Shown: piece by piece, positions 38,894 to 51,150 of the stretch
Layout: the number at the start of each line of letters is the position of its first letter
Position numbering within the stretch: position 1 is the first letter of the stretch
Assembly (NCBI RefSeq): GCF_002887735.1
Contig: NZ_PKQP01000009.1
Coordinates: 1 to 64,000, forward strand
Source: Stenotrophomonas bentonitica
Lineage (GTDB): Bacteria > Pseudomonadota > Gammaproteobacteria > Xanthomonadales > Xanthomonadaceae
Length of the DNA: 64,000 nucleotides
Direction: 5' to 3'
Made by a program: the position numbers and the translations under genes
The notes under the pieces: generated by a model
Told to the model about the DNA's origin: nothing
Database searches by the model: none
The model's input: the letters and a program-made list of their open reading frames with translations, nothing else

Positions 38894-40441
38894 ATGGCAA
38901 CCACGCTCAACCCCTCCGAAATCAGCGAACTGATCAAGAACCGCATCGAGAAGGTCAAGCTGGCCGCGGAATCGCGCAACGAAGGCACCGTGACCAGCGT
39001 GTCCGACGGCATCGTGCGCATCTTCGGTCTGGCCGACGTGATGCAGGGCGAAATGATCGAACTGCCGAACAACACCTTCGCCCTGGCCCTGAACCTGGAG
39101 CGCGACTCGGTCGGCGCCGTGGTCCTGGGTGGCTATGAGCACCTGCGCGAAGGCGACGTCGCCAAGACCACCGGCCGCATCCTGGAAGTGCCGGTCGGTC
39201 CGGAAATGCTGGGCCGCGTCGTGAACGCGCTCGGTGAGCCGATCGATGGCAAGGGCCCGATCGCGGCCAAGGCCACTGCGCCGGTGGAGCGCGTTGCGCC
39301 GGGCGTGATCTGGCGCAAGTCGGTCGACCAGCCGGTGCAGACCGGTTACAAGTCCGTCGACTCGATGATCCCGATCGGTCGCGGCCAGCGCGAGCTGGTC
39401 ATCGGTGACCGCCAGACCGGCAAGACCGCCCTGGCCATCGATGCGGTGATCAACCAGAAAGAAACCGGCATCAAGTGCGTGTACGTCGCGATCGGCCAGA
39501 AGGCCTCGACCGTGGCCAACATCGTGCGCAAGCTGGAAGAGAACGGCGCCCTGGCGCACACCGTGGTGGTCGCTGCGACCGCGTCCGAATCGGCCGCGAT
39601 GCAGTACATCAGCGCCTACTCGGGCTGCACCATGGGTGAGTACTTCATGGACCGCGGCGAAGACGCGCTGATCGTGTACGACGATCTGTCCAAGCAGGCT
39701 GTCGCCTACCGCCAGATCTCGCTGCTGCTGAAGCGCCCGCCGGGCCGTGAAGCCTACCCGGGTGACGTGTTCTACCTGCACTCCCGCCTGCTCGAGCGCG
39801 CTGCCCGCGTGTCCGAAGAGTATGTGGAGAAGTTCACCGACGGCGCCGTCAAGGGCAAGACCGGCTCGCTCACCGCGCTGCCGATCATCGAAACCCAGGC
39901 CGGTGACGTCTCGGCCTTCGTGCCGACCAACGTGATCTCGATCACCGACGGCCAGATCTTCCTGGAAACCGATCTGTTCAACTCGGGCATCCGCCCGGCC
40001 GTGAACGCCGGTATCTCGGTGTCGCGCGTCGGTGGTGCGGCCCAGACCAAGATCATCAAGAAGCTGTCCGGCGGCATCCGTATCTCGCTGGCCCAGTACC
40101 GTGAACTGGCTGCCTTCGCGCAGTTCGCCTCGGACCTGGACGAAGCCACCCGCAAGCAGCTCGAGCGCGGTCAGCGCGTCACCGAGCTGATGAAGCAGAA
40201 GCAGTACGCCCCGATGTCCATCGCCAACCAGGCGCTGTCGATCTACGCCGTCAACGAGGGTTACCTCGACGACGTGCCGGTCAACAAGCTGCTGGCGCTG
40301 GAAGAAGGTCTGCATGCGCACTTCGCCAACACCCAGGGCGAGCTGATCAGCAAGATCAACGCGACCGGCGGCTGGGACAATGACATCGAAGCTGCCTTCA
40401 AGAAGGGCATCACCGAGTTCAAGACCACCGGCAGCTGGTAA
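38894..40441 (+). CDS. atpA: ATP synthase subunit alpha (F1)
   Basis: A 515-residue non-catalytic nucleotide-binding subunit. The P-loop is [14 protein letters not shown], preceded by [11 protein letters not shown]. The signature [17 protein letters not shown] is near residue 375. I choose ATG 38894 ([11 protein letters not shown]), which is the usual start; an in-frame TTG lies two codons upstream. It is followed by a repeat-rich spacer of about 108 bases before atpG. Confidence 0.97.
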   Translation: MATTLNPSEISELIKNRIEKVKLAAESRNEGTVTSVSDGIVRIFGLADVMQGEMIELPNNTFALALNLERDSVGAVVLGGYEHLREGDVAKTTGRILEVPVGPEMLGRVVNALGEPIDGKGPIAAKATAPVERVAPGVIWRKSVDQPVQTGYKSVDSMIPIGRGQRELVIGDRQTGKTALAIDAVINQKETGIKCVYVAIGQKASTVANIVRKLEENGALAHTVVVAATASESAAMQYISAYSGCTMGEYFMDRGEDALIVYDDLSKQAVAYRQISLLLKRPPGREAYPGDVFYLHSRLLERAARVSEEYVEKFTDGAVKGKTGSLTALPIIETQAGDVSAFVPTNVISITDGQIFLETDLFNSGIRPAVNAGISVSRVGGAAQTKIIKKLSGGIRISLAQYRELAAFAQFASDLDEATRKQLERGQRVTELMKQKQYAPMSIANQALSIYAVNEGYLDDVPVNKLLALEEGLHAHFANTQGELISKINATGGWDNDIEAAFKKGITEFKTTGSW

Positions 40442-40451
40442 TACCGGTCCT

Positions 40452-40508
40452 GTAGAGCGGAGCGTTGCTCCGCTGGGCTGAAAGCAGCGGAGCAACGCTC
40501 CGCTCTAC
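40452..40508. repeat. Inverted pair of GTAG-headed palindromes between atpA and atpG
   Basis: A 23-base arm starting GTAGAGCGGAGC (40452-40474) is repeated as a perfect inverted copy (40486-40508, ending GCTCTAC), with an 11-base loop. Each arm also has an internal palindrome (GGAGC-GTT-GCTCC). The mRNA would form a very stable hairpin inside the operon. Confidence 0.85.
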
Positions 40509-40514
40509 GTCAAA

Positions 40515-40534
40515 CGCGGGGCCTGTGCCCCGCG
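40515..40534 (+). other. Short hairpin before atpG
   Basis: CGCGGGGC and GCCCCGCG form an 8-bp stem around CTGT, 16 bases before the atpG start codon. It directly follows the inverted GTAG pair. Confidence 0.5.
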
Positions 40535-40549
40535 CCACGGGAAGAAGAG

Positions 40550-41413
40550 ATGGCAAGCGGACGCGAAATCAAAACCAAGATCAAGAGCGTGCAGAACACC
40601 CGCAAGGTGACGCGTGCGCTCGAAATGGTCTCGGCCTCCAAGATCCGCAAGGCGCAGGAGCGGATGAAGACGTCGCGTCCGTATGCGCAGGCGATGAAGC
40701 AGGTGATCGGTCACCTGGCCCAGGCCAGCACCGACTACCAGCATCCGTTCCTGGTCCAGCGTGACGAAGTCAAGCGCGTCGGTTACATCGTGGTCTCTTC
40801 CGACCGCGGTCTGGCGGGCGGCCTGAACAACAACCTGTTCCGCAAGATGCTGGGCGAAGTGCGCCAGTGGCAGGACAAGGGCGCCGAGATCGACGTGGTC
40901 ACCGTCGGCCAGAAGGCCTCGACCTTCTTCCGTCGCGTCAAGGTCAACATGGTCGGCACCGTCACCCACATGGGCGATGTGCCGCACCTGGAACAGCTGA
41001 TCGGCGTGATCAAGGTGATGCTCGATGCGTTCACCGAAGGCAAGGTCGACCGCGTGTACCTGGTCTACAACCGCTTCATCAACACGATGACGCAGAAGGC
41101 CAGCTTCGATCAGCTGCTGCCGTTGCCGGCGGCTGAGAAGCAGGTCGCGCATCACGACTGGGACTACCTGTACGAACCCGACGCCGCGACCGTGCTCGAG
41201 CACGTGATGACGCGTTACGTCGAGTCGCTGGTGTACCAGGCCGTGCTGGAAAACGTCGCGTCCGAGCATGCAGCCCGCATGGTCGCGATGAAGTCGGCCA
41301 GTGACAACGCGAACAAGCTGATCGGCACCCTGCAGCTCGTCTACAACAAGGCGCGCCAGGCAGCGATCACCCAGGAAATCTCCGAAATCGTCGGCGGCGC
41401 GGCAGCAGTCTGA
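40550..41413 (+). CDS. atpG: ATP synthase subunit gamma (F1)
   Basis: A 287-residue central rotor shaft. The N-terminal [20 protein letters not shown] and the C-terminal [20 protein letters not shown] are the two coiled-coil strands that insert into the alpha-beta hexamer. [16 protein letters not shown] is a further family motif. GGAAGAAGAG precedes the ATG. The upstream spacer carries strong hairpins that may reduce translation or protect mRNA ends. Confidence 0.96.
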   Translation: MASGREIKTKIKSVQNTRKVTRALEMVSASKIRKAQERMKTSRPYAQAMKQVIGHLAQASTDYQHPFLVQRDEVKRVGYIVVSSDRGLAGGLNNNLFRKMLGEVRQWQDKGAEIDVVTVGQKASTFFRRVKVNMVGTVTHMGDVPHLEQLIGVIKVMLDAFTEGKVDRVYLVYNRFINTMTQKASFDQLLPLPAAEKQVAHHDWDYLYEPDAATVLEHVMTRYVESLVYQAVLENVASEHAARMVAMKSASDNANKLIGTLQLVYNKARQAAITQEISEIVGGAAAV

Positions 41414-41438
41414 CGCGCACAGTCAAAGCACACATTAG

Positions 41439-42857
<1,419 letters not shown>

Positions 42858-42864
42858 TGCGGCG

Positions 42865-42953
42865 GGGACGGGCGCCATGCCCGTCCCGACCCGTCACACG
42901 GGGTGGGCGCATGCCCACCGCTGAGGACATCCTGCGGTGGGCGCGAGCCCGCC
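42865..42953 (+). repeat. Three tandem hairpins between atpD and atpC
   Basis: Stems are GGGACGGGC/GCCCGTCCC (42865-42887), GGTGGGC/GCCCACC (42902-42919) and GGTGGGC/GCCCGCC (42936-42953). The 3' arm of the second and the 5' arm of the third can also pair with each other over nine bases (42913-42921 with 42934-42942). Alternative folds just before atpC are therefore possible. These palindromes lack the GTAG head. Confidence 0.6.
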
Positions 42954-42972
42954 CTAAAGCGAGAAGAGTTTC

Positions 42973-43395
42973 ATGAGCACCATCCGTTGCGACATCGTCA
43001 GCGCCGAGCAGGAAATCTTCCGTGGTGAGGCGACCCTGGTCGTGGCCACCGGTGAGCTGGGTGAGCTGGGCATCGCGCCCAAGCACGCCCCGCTGATCAC
43101 CCGCCTGAAGCCGGGCAAGGTGGTGGTGACCACGCCGAGCGGCGAGCAGATCGACTTCGCCATCTCCGGCGGCATTCTCGAAGTGCAGCCGCAGGTCGTG
43201 ACCGTGCTGGCCGACACCGCGATCCGTGCCCAGGACATCGACGAAGCCTCGGTCCGCAAGGCCAAGGAAGAAGCCGAGCGCATCCTGGCCAACCGTGGTG
43301 AAGCAATGGAAGTGGCCGAAGCGCAGCAGCGCCTGGCGGAAGTGTCCGCCCAGCTGCAGGCGCTGGAGCGCCTGCGCAAGAACCTCAAGCACTGA
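42973..43395 (+). CDS. atpC: ATP synthase subunit epsilon (F1)
   Basis: A 140-residue subunit with the N-terminal beta sandwich ([39 protein letters not shown]) and a C-terminal pair of helices that can inhibit ATP hydrolysis. It is the last gene of the operon, preceded by GCGAGAAGAG and followed by a strong terminator. Confidence 0.95.
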   Translation: MSTIRCDIVSAEQEIFRGEATLVVATGELGELGIAPKHAPLITRLKPGKVVVTTPSGEQIDFAISGGILEVQPQVVTVLADTAIRAQDIDEASVRKAKEEAERILANRGEAMEVAEAQQRLAEVSAQLQALERLRKNLKH

Positions 43396-43426
43396 GCGGA
43401 GTGGCGCGACGGCGCCATCCGCGAAG

Positions 43427-43458
43427 GGAAAACGCCGGCTTGCCGGCGTTTTTTTTTG
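43427..43458 (+). terminator. Intrinsic terminator of the atp operon
   Basis: A 9-bp stem AACGCCGGC/GCCGGCGTT with a two-base TT loop (four-base if the inner pair opens) is followed by nine T. It lies 35 bases beyond the atpC stop and can also serve the convergent GtrA-like gene. Confidence 0.9.
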
Positions 43459-43479
43459 CCTGCCTCCGGGGATGCCGGC

Positions 43480-43863
43480 TCAGCGGAAGATCAGCGTCCG
43501 CATCAGCAGGAACGACACTGCTGCGAGGCCACCTTCGACCAGGGGTTTGGCCAGCCACGCGTAGCGAAGCCCGAGATGCTCGGCCGCCAGCGTCACCAGC
43601 AGCGTACTGATCGCGGTCAGCACGCCCCACAGCAGCAGGAAGCGCACGAACCGTGGCCAGCCCAGCCGGTGTTCGCCATCGCGGGCAAAGGTGTAACGGC
43701 CATTGAGCCAGAAGCCGAGCAGCATGCCGCTCACGCGCCCCAGCAGATTGCCGGGTGCCGCAGGCATGCCCAGCGCGGTGGCAGCCACGAACACGGCCCA
43801 GTCCAGCGCGAGCTGGATCAGGCCGATGACGAGATAGCTGCTGCCTTGGCGGAGGAGACTCAC
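43480..43863 (-). CDS. GtrA-like membrane protein
   Basis: A 127-residue protein with four membrane helices (GSSYLVIGLIQLALDWAVFV, NLLGRVSGMLLGFWLNGRYTF, FLLLWGVLTAISTLLVTLAA, LVEGGLAAVSFLLMRTLIF). The FWLNGRYTF motif at the end of helix 2 is the mark of GtrA/DPMS flippase-like proteins, which move lipid-linked sugars across the inner membrane. I prefer the GTG at 43863 (VSLLRQGSSYL); a GTG nine codons upstream at 43890 is possible. No glycosyltransferase gene is adjacent, so its lipid partner is unknown. Confidence 0.7.
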   Translation of the reverse strand: MSLLRQGSSYLVIGLIQLALDWAVFVAATALGMPAAPGNLLGRVSGMLLGFWLNGRYTFARDGEHRLGWPRFVRFLLLWGVLTAISTLLVTLAAEHLGLRYAWLAKPLVEGGLAAVSFLLMRTLIFR

Positions 43864-43948
43864 GTGCGATCCGGGTGCGGGCAATCCCACATGTTAACGA
43901 GCGGCGCACTAGAATTCCCTTCTACGATTCCCGGAACGTGATCTGCCC

Positions 43949-45313
43949 ATGACCCAGCCCCTGCACGTGATCATCCTGGCCGCCGGCGCCGGCAAGCGCA
44001 TGAAGTCGGCCCTGCCGAAAGTGCTGCAGCCCATTGCCGGCCGCCCGATGCTCGCCCACGTCATCGACACCGCGCGCCAGCTGCAGCCCGAGGCGATCCA
44101 CGTGGTTTATGGCCATGGCGGTGAGGCGGTGCGGCAGGCCTTCGCGGACCAGCCGGACCTGCACTGGGCAGAGCAGAGCCGGCAGCTGGGCACCGGGCAT
44201 GCCGTGCTGCAGGCCATGCCCGAAGTACCGGATGCGGCAACCGTTCTGGTGTTGTACGGCGACGTGCCGTTGATCCGCGGCGAGACGCTGCGCCACCTGC
44301 TGTCGCAGCCGGGCCGCCTGGCCGTGCTGGTGGCCGAGGTCGCCGACCCGACCGGCTACGGCCGGATCGTGCGCAACGCCGAGGGCAAGGTCGGTGCGAT
44401 CGTCGAACAGAAGGATGCCAGCGACGAACAGCGCAGCATCCGCACCATCAATACCGGCATCATCACCGCCGAATCGACCGCGCTGCGCCGTTGGTTGTCC
44501 CAGCTGTCCAATGCCAACGCGCAGGGCGAGTACTACCTGACCGACATCTTTGCCGCGGCAGCGAGTGACTACACCCCGGCCGAGATGGCCTTCGTGCAGG
44601 ACCCGCAGGACGCCGAAGGCGCCAACGACCCGTGGCAGCTGGCCCAGCTCGAACGCGCCTGGCAGCTGCGCGAAGTGCGTGCACTGTGCGCGCAGGGCGC
44701 GCGCGTGCTGGATCCGGCGCGGCTGGATATCCGTGGCCCGGTCACCGTCGGCAGTGACGTGCAGATCGACGTCAACGTGATCCTGGAAGGGCGCGTGGTG
44801 CTGGGCGACGGCGTCAGCATCGGCGCGTTCACCCGGCTCAAGGACGTCACCCTGGCCGCGGGCACCGTGGTCAAGCCGCACTGCGACCTGGATGGCGTGA
44901 TCAGCGAAGGCGCGGCGGAGATCGGTCCGTTCGCGCGCCTGCGCCCGGGTACCGTGCTGGCCGAGGGCTCGCACGTCGGCAATTTCGTGGAAACCAAGAA
45001 GGTCGTGCTCGGCGCCGGCAGCAAGGCCAACCACCTCACCTATCTGGGCGATGCGGTGATCGGCAGCAAGGTCAACATCGGCGCGGGCACCATCACCTGC
45101 AACTACGACGGCGTGAACAAGTCGCAGACCACCATTGGCGACCGGGCCTTCATCGGCTCCAACAGCTCGCTGGTCGCGCCGGTGGTGATCGGTGAAGGCG
45201 CGACTGTCGCCGCCGGCTCGGTGATCACCCGCGGCGCCCCGGCCGACAAGCTGACCGTCGCGCGCGCACGCCAGGAAACCATCGACGGCTGGAAGCGCCC
45301 CACGAAGAAGTAA
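43949..45313 (+). CDS. glmU: GlmU, bifunctional GlcNAc-1-P uridyltransferase and acetyltransferase
   Basis: A 454-residue enzyme making UDP-GlcNAc for peptidoglycan and LPS. The N-terminal pyrophosphorylase domain has [27 protein letters not shown] and NTGIITA. The C-terminal half is a left-handed beta helix of hexapeptide repeats with [17 protein letters not shown] and the acetyl-CoA-binding end [11 protein letters not shown]. glmS, which makes the precursor, lies 8 kb away, with the exporter operon between them. Its TAA stop abuts a GTAG-type palindrome. Confidence 0.96.
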   Translation: MTQPLHVIILAAGAGKRMKSALPKVLQPIAGRPMLAHVIDTARQLQPEAIHVVYGHGGEAVRQAFADQPDLHWAEQSRQLGTGHAVLQAMPEVPDAATVLVLYGDVPLIRGETLRHLLSQPGRLAVLVAEVADPTGYGRIVRNAEGKVGAIVEQKDASDEQRSIRTINTGIITAESTALRRWLSQLSNANAQGEYYLTDIFAAAASDYTPAEMAFVQDPQDAEGANDPWQLAQLERAWQLREVRALCAQGARVLDPARLDIRGPVTVGSDVQIDVNVILEGRVVLGDGVSIGAFTRLKDVTLAAGTVVKPHCDLDGVISEGAAEIGPFARLRPGTVLAEGSHVGNFVETKKVVLGAGSKANHLTYLGDAVIGSKVNIGAGTITCNYDGVNKSQTTIGDRAFIGSNSSLVAPVVIGEGATVAAGSVITRGAPADKLTVARARQETIDGWKRPTKK

Positions 45314-45381
45314 CGCCGGCCGCTGGCCGGCAAGCAGGCGATCCCGGGTCCACGACGGTGCCGGCCAGCGGCCGGCACTAC
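45311..45381. repeat. Inverted pair of SMAG-type palindromes
   Basis: The first palindrome (GCCGGCCGCTGGCCGGC, 45315-45331) follows the glmU stop and has GTAA in place of GTAG. The second (45359-45381) is its inverted copy with a proper GTAG head on the minus strand. They sit between convergent glmU and the histidine kinase gene, and the second supplies the kinase stop codon. Confidence 0.8.
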
Positions 45382-46741
45382 CGGGCGTCGGCCGGCAGGA
45401 ACACCGCGACGCACAGGCCGCCCTCGCGGCGGTTCTGCAGCGAAATGCGGCCGCCATGTGCCTCGACGATCTCGCGGGTAAGCGCCAGCCCCAGCCCGGT
45501 GCCGTTGCGCTTGGTCGAATAGAACGGCATCAACGCATTCTGCAGCACCGCCTCGTTCATGCCCTTGCCGCGATCCAGGACTTCCAGCCGCAACCACTGC
45601 GGCAGCCGGGTCAGGCGGACCTCGACATCGTCGTTGGGTGGTTCGGCTTCACTGCAGGCTTCATGCGCATTCTTGAGCAGGTTCAGCAGCGCCTGCCCCA
45701 GCTGGGCGATGTCCACGCGGCTGTGCAGGTCGTCGGGCACCTCGGCCATGCGGAACGGGATCTGGTGCTGCAGCCCGCCCAGGAACAGGTTCCACTGCAC
45801 GGTCTGCAGCTGCGGCTGCGGCAGTTTGGCGAAGCGTGCGTAGCCGCGGATGAACCCTTCCAGGTGCCGCGCGCGCTCTTCGATCGTGCCGAACACTTCT
45901 TCCAGCCGCTCGGTCTTGCCGCGCCGGACCAGCTCGCCACCGGAGTGGGCGAGCGAGGCGATCGGGGCCAGCGAATTGTTCAACTCGTGGCTGATCACGC
46001 GGATCACCTTCTTCCAGGTCTGCACTTCCTGGCGGCGCAGTTCGGCGGTCAGCAGGCGGATCAGCAGCAGGTCGTGCGGGCGGCCGTTGAGGTGGAAGTT
46101 GCGCCGTGACAGATGGTAGATCTGCTCATCGTCTTCGTCGCGCTCATCGTCGCTGTCCTGGCCCTCGCCGCGGACCGCGAACAGGCTGTCGCCGCCACGG
46201 GCGATGGCGTCGCGCAGCTCGATCGGCATCGTCGCCATGACATCATGCATGCGCTGGCCTTCCAGCTTCCAGCCGCTGTGCAGCAGCTTGCGCGCGGCCA
46301 GGTTGGAGAACACCACGCGCTGCACGCCGTCGCCCCCGTGGGTGAGCAGGAGCATGGACACCGGCGTGTTCTGCACCATGGTGTCCAGCAGCAGTTCGCG
46401 CTGGACCAGGTCCTGGCGCTGTGCGCGCAGCACATCGCCGAGTTCGCGGTGGGCCTGGACCAGGTCGCCGAGTTCGTCGTTGGAGGGCCAGTAGATGCCG
46501 AAGTTGTATTCGCCATCGCGGTAGCTGCTGGTCGTGCCGGACAGCGCGCGCAGCAGCGAGCGGATCGGTGCGGTCGCGCGGCTCAGGCTCCACCACATCA
46601 GGCCCATCAGCACCACGGTCGAGATCGTGGTGACCGCCCAGCCATGGTCCAGCCAGTACGCCAGATACCACGGGAAGGCGGCCGCCAATGCCAGCACCGG
46701 CAGCAGGCGCAGGAACAGCCGGAAGGTGAACGAGCGCCGCT

Positions 46742-46745
<4 letters not shown>
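45378..46745 (-). CDS. NtrY-like membrane sensor histidine kinase
   Basis: A 455-residue kinase with two N-terminal membrane helices (FRLFLRLLPVLALAAAFPWYLAYW broken at about 30, TTISTVVLMGLMWWSL) and almost no periplasmic loop. A HAMP-like and PAS-like stretch follows (MVQNTPVSMLLL, FSNLAARKLL), with an odd acidic insert (GEGQDSDDERDEDDEQ). The H box is VISHELNNSLAPIASL, the N box LLNLLKNAHEA, and the G boxes DRGKGM and GTGLGLALTREIVEAHGG. It overlaps the response regulator by four bases (ATGA). It should sense from within the membrane or through partner proteins, such as the exporter. Confidence 0.85.
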
Positions 46746-48082
<1,337 letters not shown>

Positions 48083-48161
48083 GCGGCAACGAAGGACCGG
48101 AAGTGGGTTCAAGAGTACCGGAGCGCCGGGCCAACGGGCAGATGGCCCGGCGCGGCTGGCC

Positions 48162-48569
48162 TCAGCCGCCGGTGCCGGGCGCCTGCGGAATCGGCGGGGT
48201 CGGTACCGCCAGCACCTCGCTCCAGGCGGCGGTATCGACATCGACGGTCACCTGGTTGCCCTTGCGCAGCACGGTGACCGGAACCCGGGTGGCCTTGTTG
48301 CCGACCAGCGCATGGGTGAGGTCGGCCATGCGCCGTACGGGCTGGCCATCCACGCGCAGGATCCGATCGCCGCTGCGCACGCCGAAGTAGCTGCTCGGCT
48401 CGGTGGTCGTGACGCGCACGATGCCATCCTGGGCATCCACCACCAGATAGTGGCCGGCGTCACGCCACTCCAGGCGTGCGGTATCGGTCTGGGTGGCGGC
48501 CAGCGCAGGTGCGCTGGCCAGCAGGAGGGACAACAACAGGGTCGTGATGCTGGTCTTGGTCTTGGTCAT
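48162..48569 (-). CDS. Small exported PDZ-domain protein
   Basis: A 135-residue protein with a signal peptide (TSITTLLLSLLLASAPALAA) and a single PDZ domain at residues 40-115 (YLVVDAQDGIVRV, SSYFGVRSGDRILRVDGQPV, VPVTVLRKGNQVTVDV). There is no protease domain. A proline-rich tail ends the protein. It would work in the periplasm as a peptide-binding adaptor. It lies between the second permease and the two-component genes in one run. An alternative ATG at 48599, with GGAG eight bases upstream and only one base after the permease stop, would add ten residues and implies coupling. Confidence 0.7.
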   Translation of the reverse strand: MTKTKTSITTLLLSLLLASAPALAATQTDTARLEWRDAGHYLVVDAQDGIVRVTTTEPSSYFGVRSGDRILRVDGQPVRRMADLTHALVGNKATRVPVTVLRKGNQVTVDVDTAAWSEVLAVPTPPIPQAPGTGG

Positions 48570-48600
48570 GTGTTTGCTCTGGGGATGGGTCTGGTGCATT

Positions 48601-49821
48601 TCAGGCACTCCGGGTGGCAACGGCAGGGGGAACGGCCGCGGCGCGACGGGCCGGGCCGAAGACAGCGATCTGGCCGAGCAGCCACAGCAGCACCGCACCG
48701 ATCGGCAGGTAACTGATGGGCATGCGCGGCAGCTCGTAGTTGTTCATCAGCCACAGGTTGATCGTGTAGGCCATCAACATGCCCAGCACGATGCCGACCG
48801 TGGCCAGCAGGAAGTTCTCGGTCTGGAAGTACCGCAGGATCTGGCTGCGGGTCGCGCCCAGCGCACGGCGGATGCCGATCTGCTTGGTGCGCTGCTGCAC
48901 CCAGAAGCTGGCCAGGCCGACGATGCCCAGTGCGGTCACCACCAGCAGGGCCACACACACGGTGATCAGCAGGCCGACCATGGCGCGGTCATTGGCGAAG
49001 TACTTCCTGCGCTGCTCCTCGTAGGTGTACTTGCCGTGCACCAAGCGGCTTGAATCCACCCGCTCCAATGCCGCCACCGCGGACTTGAGCACTTCGTCGC
49101 GCCGGCTCGGATCGGTGACCCGGATCAGGTAGAAGCCCTCGTCATAGGTAGTGCGCAGTGGCAGGACCATCGAGAACTGTGAATCGCCTTCGCGAGCGGT
49201 CGGGCGGGCGAGTACCTTGACGATGCCGATGATGCGCAGCGGCATGGAGCCGCTATAGATCGTCTTGCCCAGTGCATCGCCGCCGGGGAACATCTTGTCC
49301 GCAATCGCCTGGGTAACGATGACGGCCGAGCCCTCGTCCGCGGCTGCTTCGTCATTCTTGACGACTTCCAGGTCCCGGTACTCATCGGGCTGGAAATCAC
49401 GACCGGCGATCAGCTCCACGCCCAACGTATCCAGTGCGCCTTCGCGGCCGAAATACTGCGAAGCGCTGAGCGTCGGGCGCTCCTGGTCGGGAACCAGGCC
49501 CACGCTCGTATTCCAGGAACTGTTGCGGAACGGGATCTGGTTCAGGGTGACCGCACTCTTGACGCCCGGCAACGCCTGCAGCGCGGCAAGGTCCTCGCGG
49601 GTGCGCGCCACGGCGTTGACCTGTGGACCGATGCCGCCCAGGCGGACTTCGATCAGTTCGGTCTCGGCGATGCCGCTGGGCTGGTTGATCTTCTCGATGC
49701 GCTGCCCGATCAGGAACAGCGCATTGCAGACGATGGCGCAGGTCAGGGCGATCTCGAGCACGATCAGCGATGCGGCGGTTTTATGCCGGCGGAGCGTGGA
49801 GAGGATGGGACGGATATCCAT
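48601..49821 (-). CDS. MacB/FtsX-type ABC permease, second copy
   Basis: A 406-residue permease with the four-helix MacB topology: one helix at residues 18-42 (ASLIVLEIALTCAIVCNALF), a large periplasmic MacB_PCD domain of about 230 residues, and three helices at the C terminus (LLITVCVALLVVTALGIVGL, LATVGIVLGMLMAYTINLWL, ISYLPIGAVLLWLLGQIAVF). IGIRRALGATRSQIL is the conserved cytoplasmic coupling helix of FtsX proteins. It is clearly different in sequence from the adjacent permease, so the transporter is probably a heterodimer using a separate ATPase. Confidence 0.85.
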   Translation of the reverse strand: MDIRPILSTLRRHKTAASLIVLEIALTCAIVCNALFLIGQRIEKINQPSGIAETELIEVRLGGIGPQVNAVARTREDLAALQALPGVKSAVTLNQIPFRNSSWNTSVGLVPDQERPTLSASQYFGREGALDTLGVELIAGRDFQPDEYRDLEVVKNDEAAADEGSAVIVTQAIADKMFPGGDALGKTIYSGSMPLRIIGIVKVLARPTAREGDSQFSMVLPLRTTYDEGFYLIRVTDPSRRDEVLKSAVAALERVDSSRLVHGKYTYEEQRRKYFANDRAMVGLLITVCVALLVVTALGIVGLASFWVQQRTKQIGIRRALGATRSQILRYFQTENFLLATVGIVLGMLMAYTINLWLMNNYELPRMPISYLPIGAVLLWLLGQIAVFGPARRAAAVPPAVATRSA

Positions 49822-49837
49822 GGTGTGCTCCGGATCC

Positions 49838-51142
49838 TTACTGCGATTTGAGTTGGATGGCGGGCGCGACCTGCATGGCGCGCAGCGCCGGCAGGAAACC
49901 GGCCAGCAGGCTGGCGACCAGGGTCAACGCGAAGGTCATCAGCAGCATCTGCCCATCCAGGGTGGCGAGCTTGGCGTAGTCCACCGGTTGCTGGCGCACC
50001 GCGTACAGCCCGAGCAGTGCCAGCAGCAGGCCCAGCAGGCCGCCGGCCAGACCGACGGTGCCGGCCTCGATCAGCGACTGCAGGAAGATCTGGCCGCGGC
50101 TGGCACCCAGCGCCCGGCGCACGCCGATCTCACCGCTGCGACGCAGGAACTTGGCCAGCAGCAGACCGACCGTATTGATCAGGCAGACCAGCAGGAAGCC
50201 CATTGCCAACCACAACTGCAGACGCACGTCGCCGGGGACGACCTTTTTGAAATCCAGCCATTCCATGACGTTGCGCAGCCGTACGTTGTTGGGGCGTTCG
50301 AAACGACCGGCGGCGCGCTGCTGGTCGGAGTAGTTCTCAAGATAGCGACGGTACTCCGCGGCCTGGCCGGGGTTTTCCAGCTCCACCCAGTACTGGATCC
50401 AGGTGCAGCTGGCGTTGGGACCGGTCGGGTCGGTCTCGTTGCGGCGCCCGAAGCAGTCGATGCTGCCGTTGCGGTCGAACTTCAGCTCGATCGCCGTGGA
50501 GAAGGGCAGGTAGACGTCTTCGCTGTCGCCGTAGCGGCCGGTATACAGGTCATAGAAGTGCGGGTTGGGATGCCAGTCACCCAGCACGCCCACGACGGTC
50601 ATCGTGTTGCCGTTGAGGCGGACCGACTTGCCGACGCTGTTGGCGCCCTGGAACAGCTTCTGGTTGAGCGTGCTGGAAATCACCGCGACCCGACCGCGCC
50701 CGTCGTCATCGGTTTCCTTCCAGCCCTGGCCATAGAGGAACGGCGTGTCGAACATCGGGAAGAAATCGCTCGAGGTATACCGCGCATCGGTGTTGAACGG
50801 ACGCAGCGTGCTGCCCTCGGGCTCGAGGGTCACACCGCCACCGGTCATCATCGCCTGCCGCTTGGCATGCTTCTCGCGCAGCAGTTTCTCAGCATCGAAG
50901 CGGGTCAACTGGTCGGCCGGTTCTTCGCCAGGCTGATAGCCCAGCGCTGACTGTGGATCGACCAGCACGCTGAACAGCCGGTCGCTCTTCTGCGGGATCG
51001 GATCACCGGACAGCACATGGAATACGGTCAGCGTGGTCATCGAGGCGCCGATGCCCAGCGCGATGGCGATCACCATCAGCGCGGTCAGCACCTTGTTGCG
51101 CCGGAAGCTGCGCAGGGCCAGTCGGAAGTAGTAAGCGATCAT
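49838..51142 (-). CDS. MacB/FtsX-type ABC permease, first copy
   Basis: A 434-residue permease: N-terminal helix (LTALMVIAIALGIGASMTTL), a periplasmic domain of about 280 residues with two cysteines (IDCFGRR, ASCTWIQ) that may form a disulfide, and three C-terminal helices. IGVRRALGASRGQIFLQSL is the FtsX coupling helix. It starts 8 bases after the ATPase stop and ends 16 bases before the second permease, so all three are co-translated. With the ATPase and membrane-fusion protein it forms a MacAB-like exporter; the substrate is unknown. Confidence 0.87.
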   Translation of the reverse strand: MIAYYFRLALRSFRRNKVLTALMVIAIALGIGASMTTLTVFHVLSGDPIPQKSDRLFSVLVDPQSALGYQPGEEPADQLTRFDAEKLLREKHAKRQAMMTGGGVTLEPEGSTLRPFNTDARYTSSDFFPMFDTPFLYGQGWKETDDDGRGRVAVISSTLNQKLFQGANSVGKSVRLNGNTMTVVGVLGDWHPNPHFYDLYTGRYGDSEDVYLPFSTAIELKFDRNGSIDCFGRRNETDPTGPNASCTWIQYWVELENPGQAAEYRRYLENYSDQQRAAGRFERPNNVRLRNVMEWLDFKKVVPGDVRLQLWLAMGFLLVCLINTVGLLLAKFLRRSGEIGVRRALGASRGQIFLQSLIEAGTVGLAGGLLGLLLALLGLYAVRQQPVDYAKLATLDGQMLLMTFALTLVASLLAGFLPALRAMQVAPAIQLKSQ

Positions 51143-51150
51143 GGCCGGCC

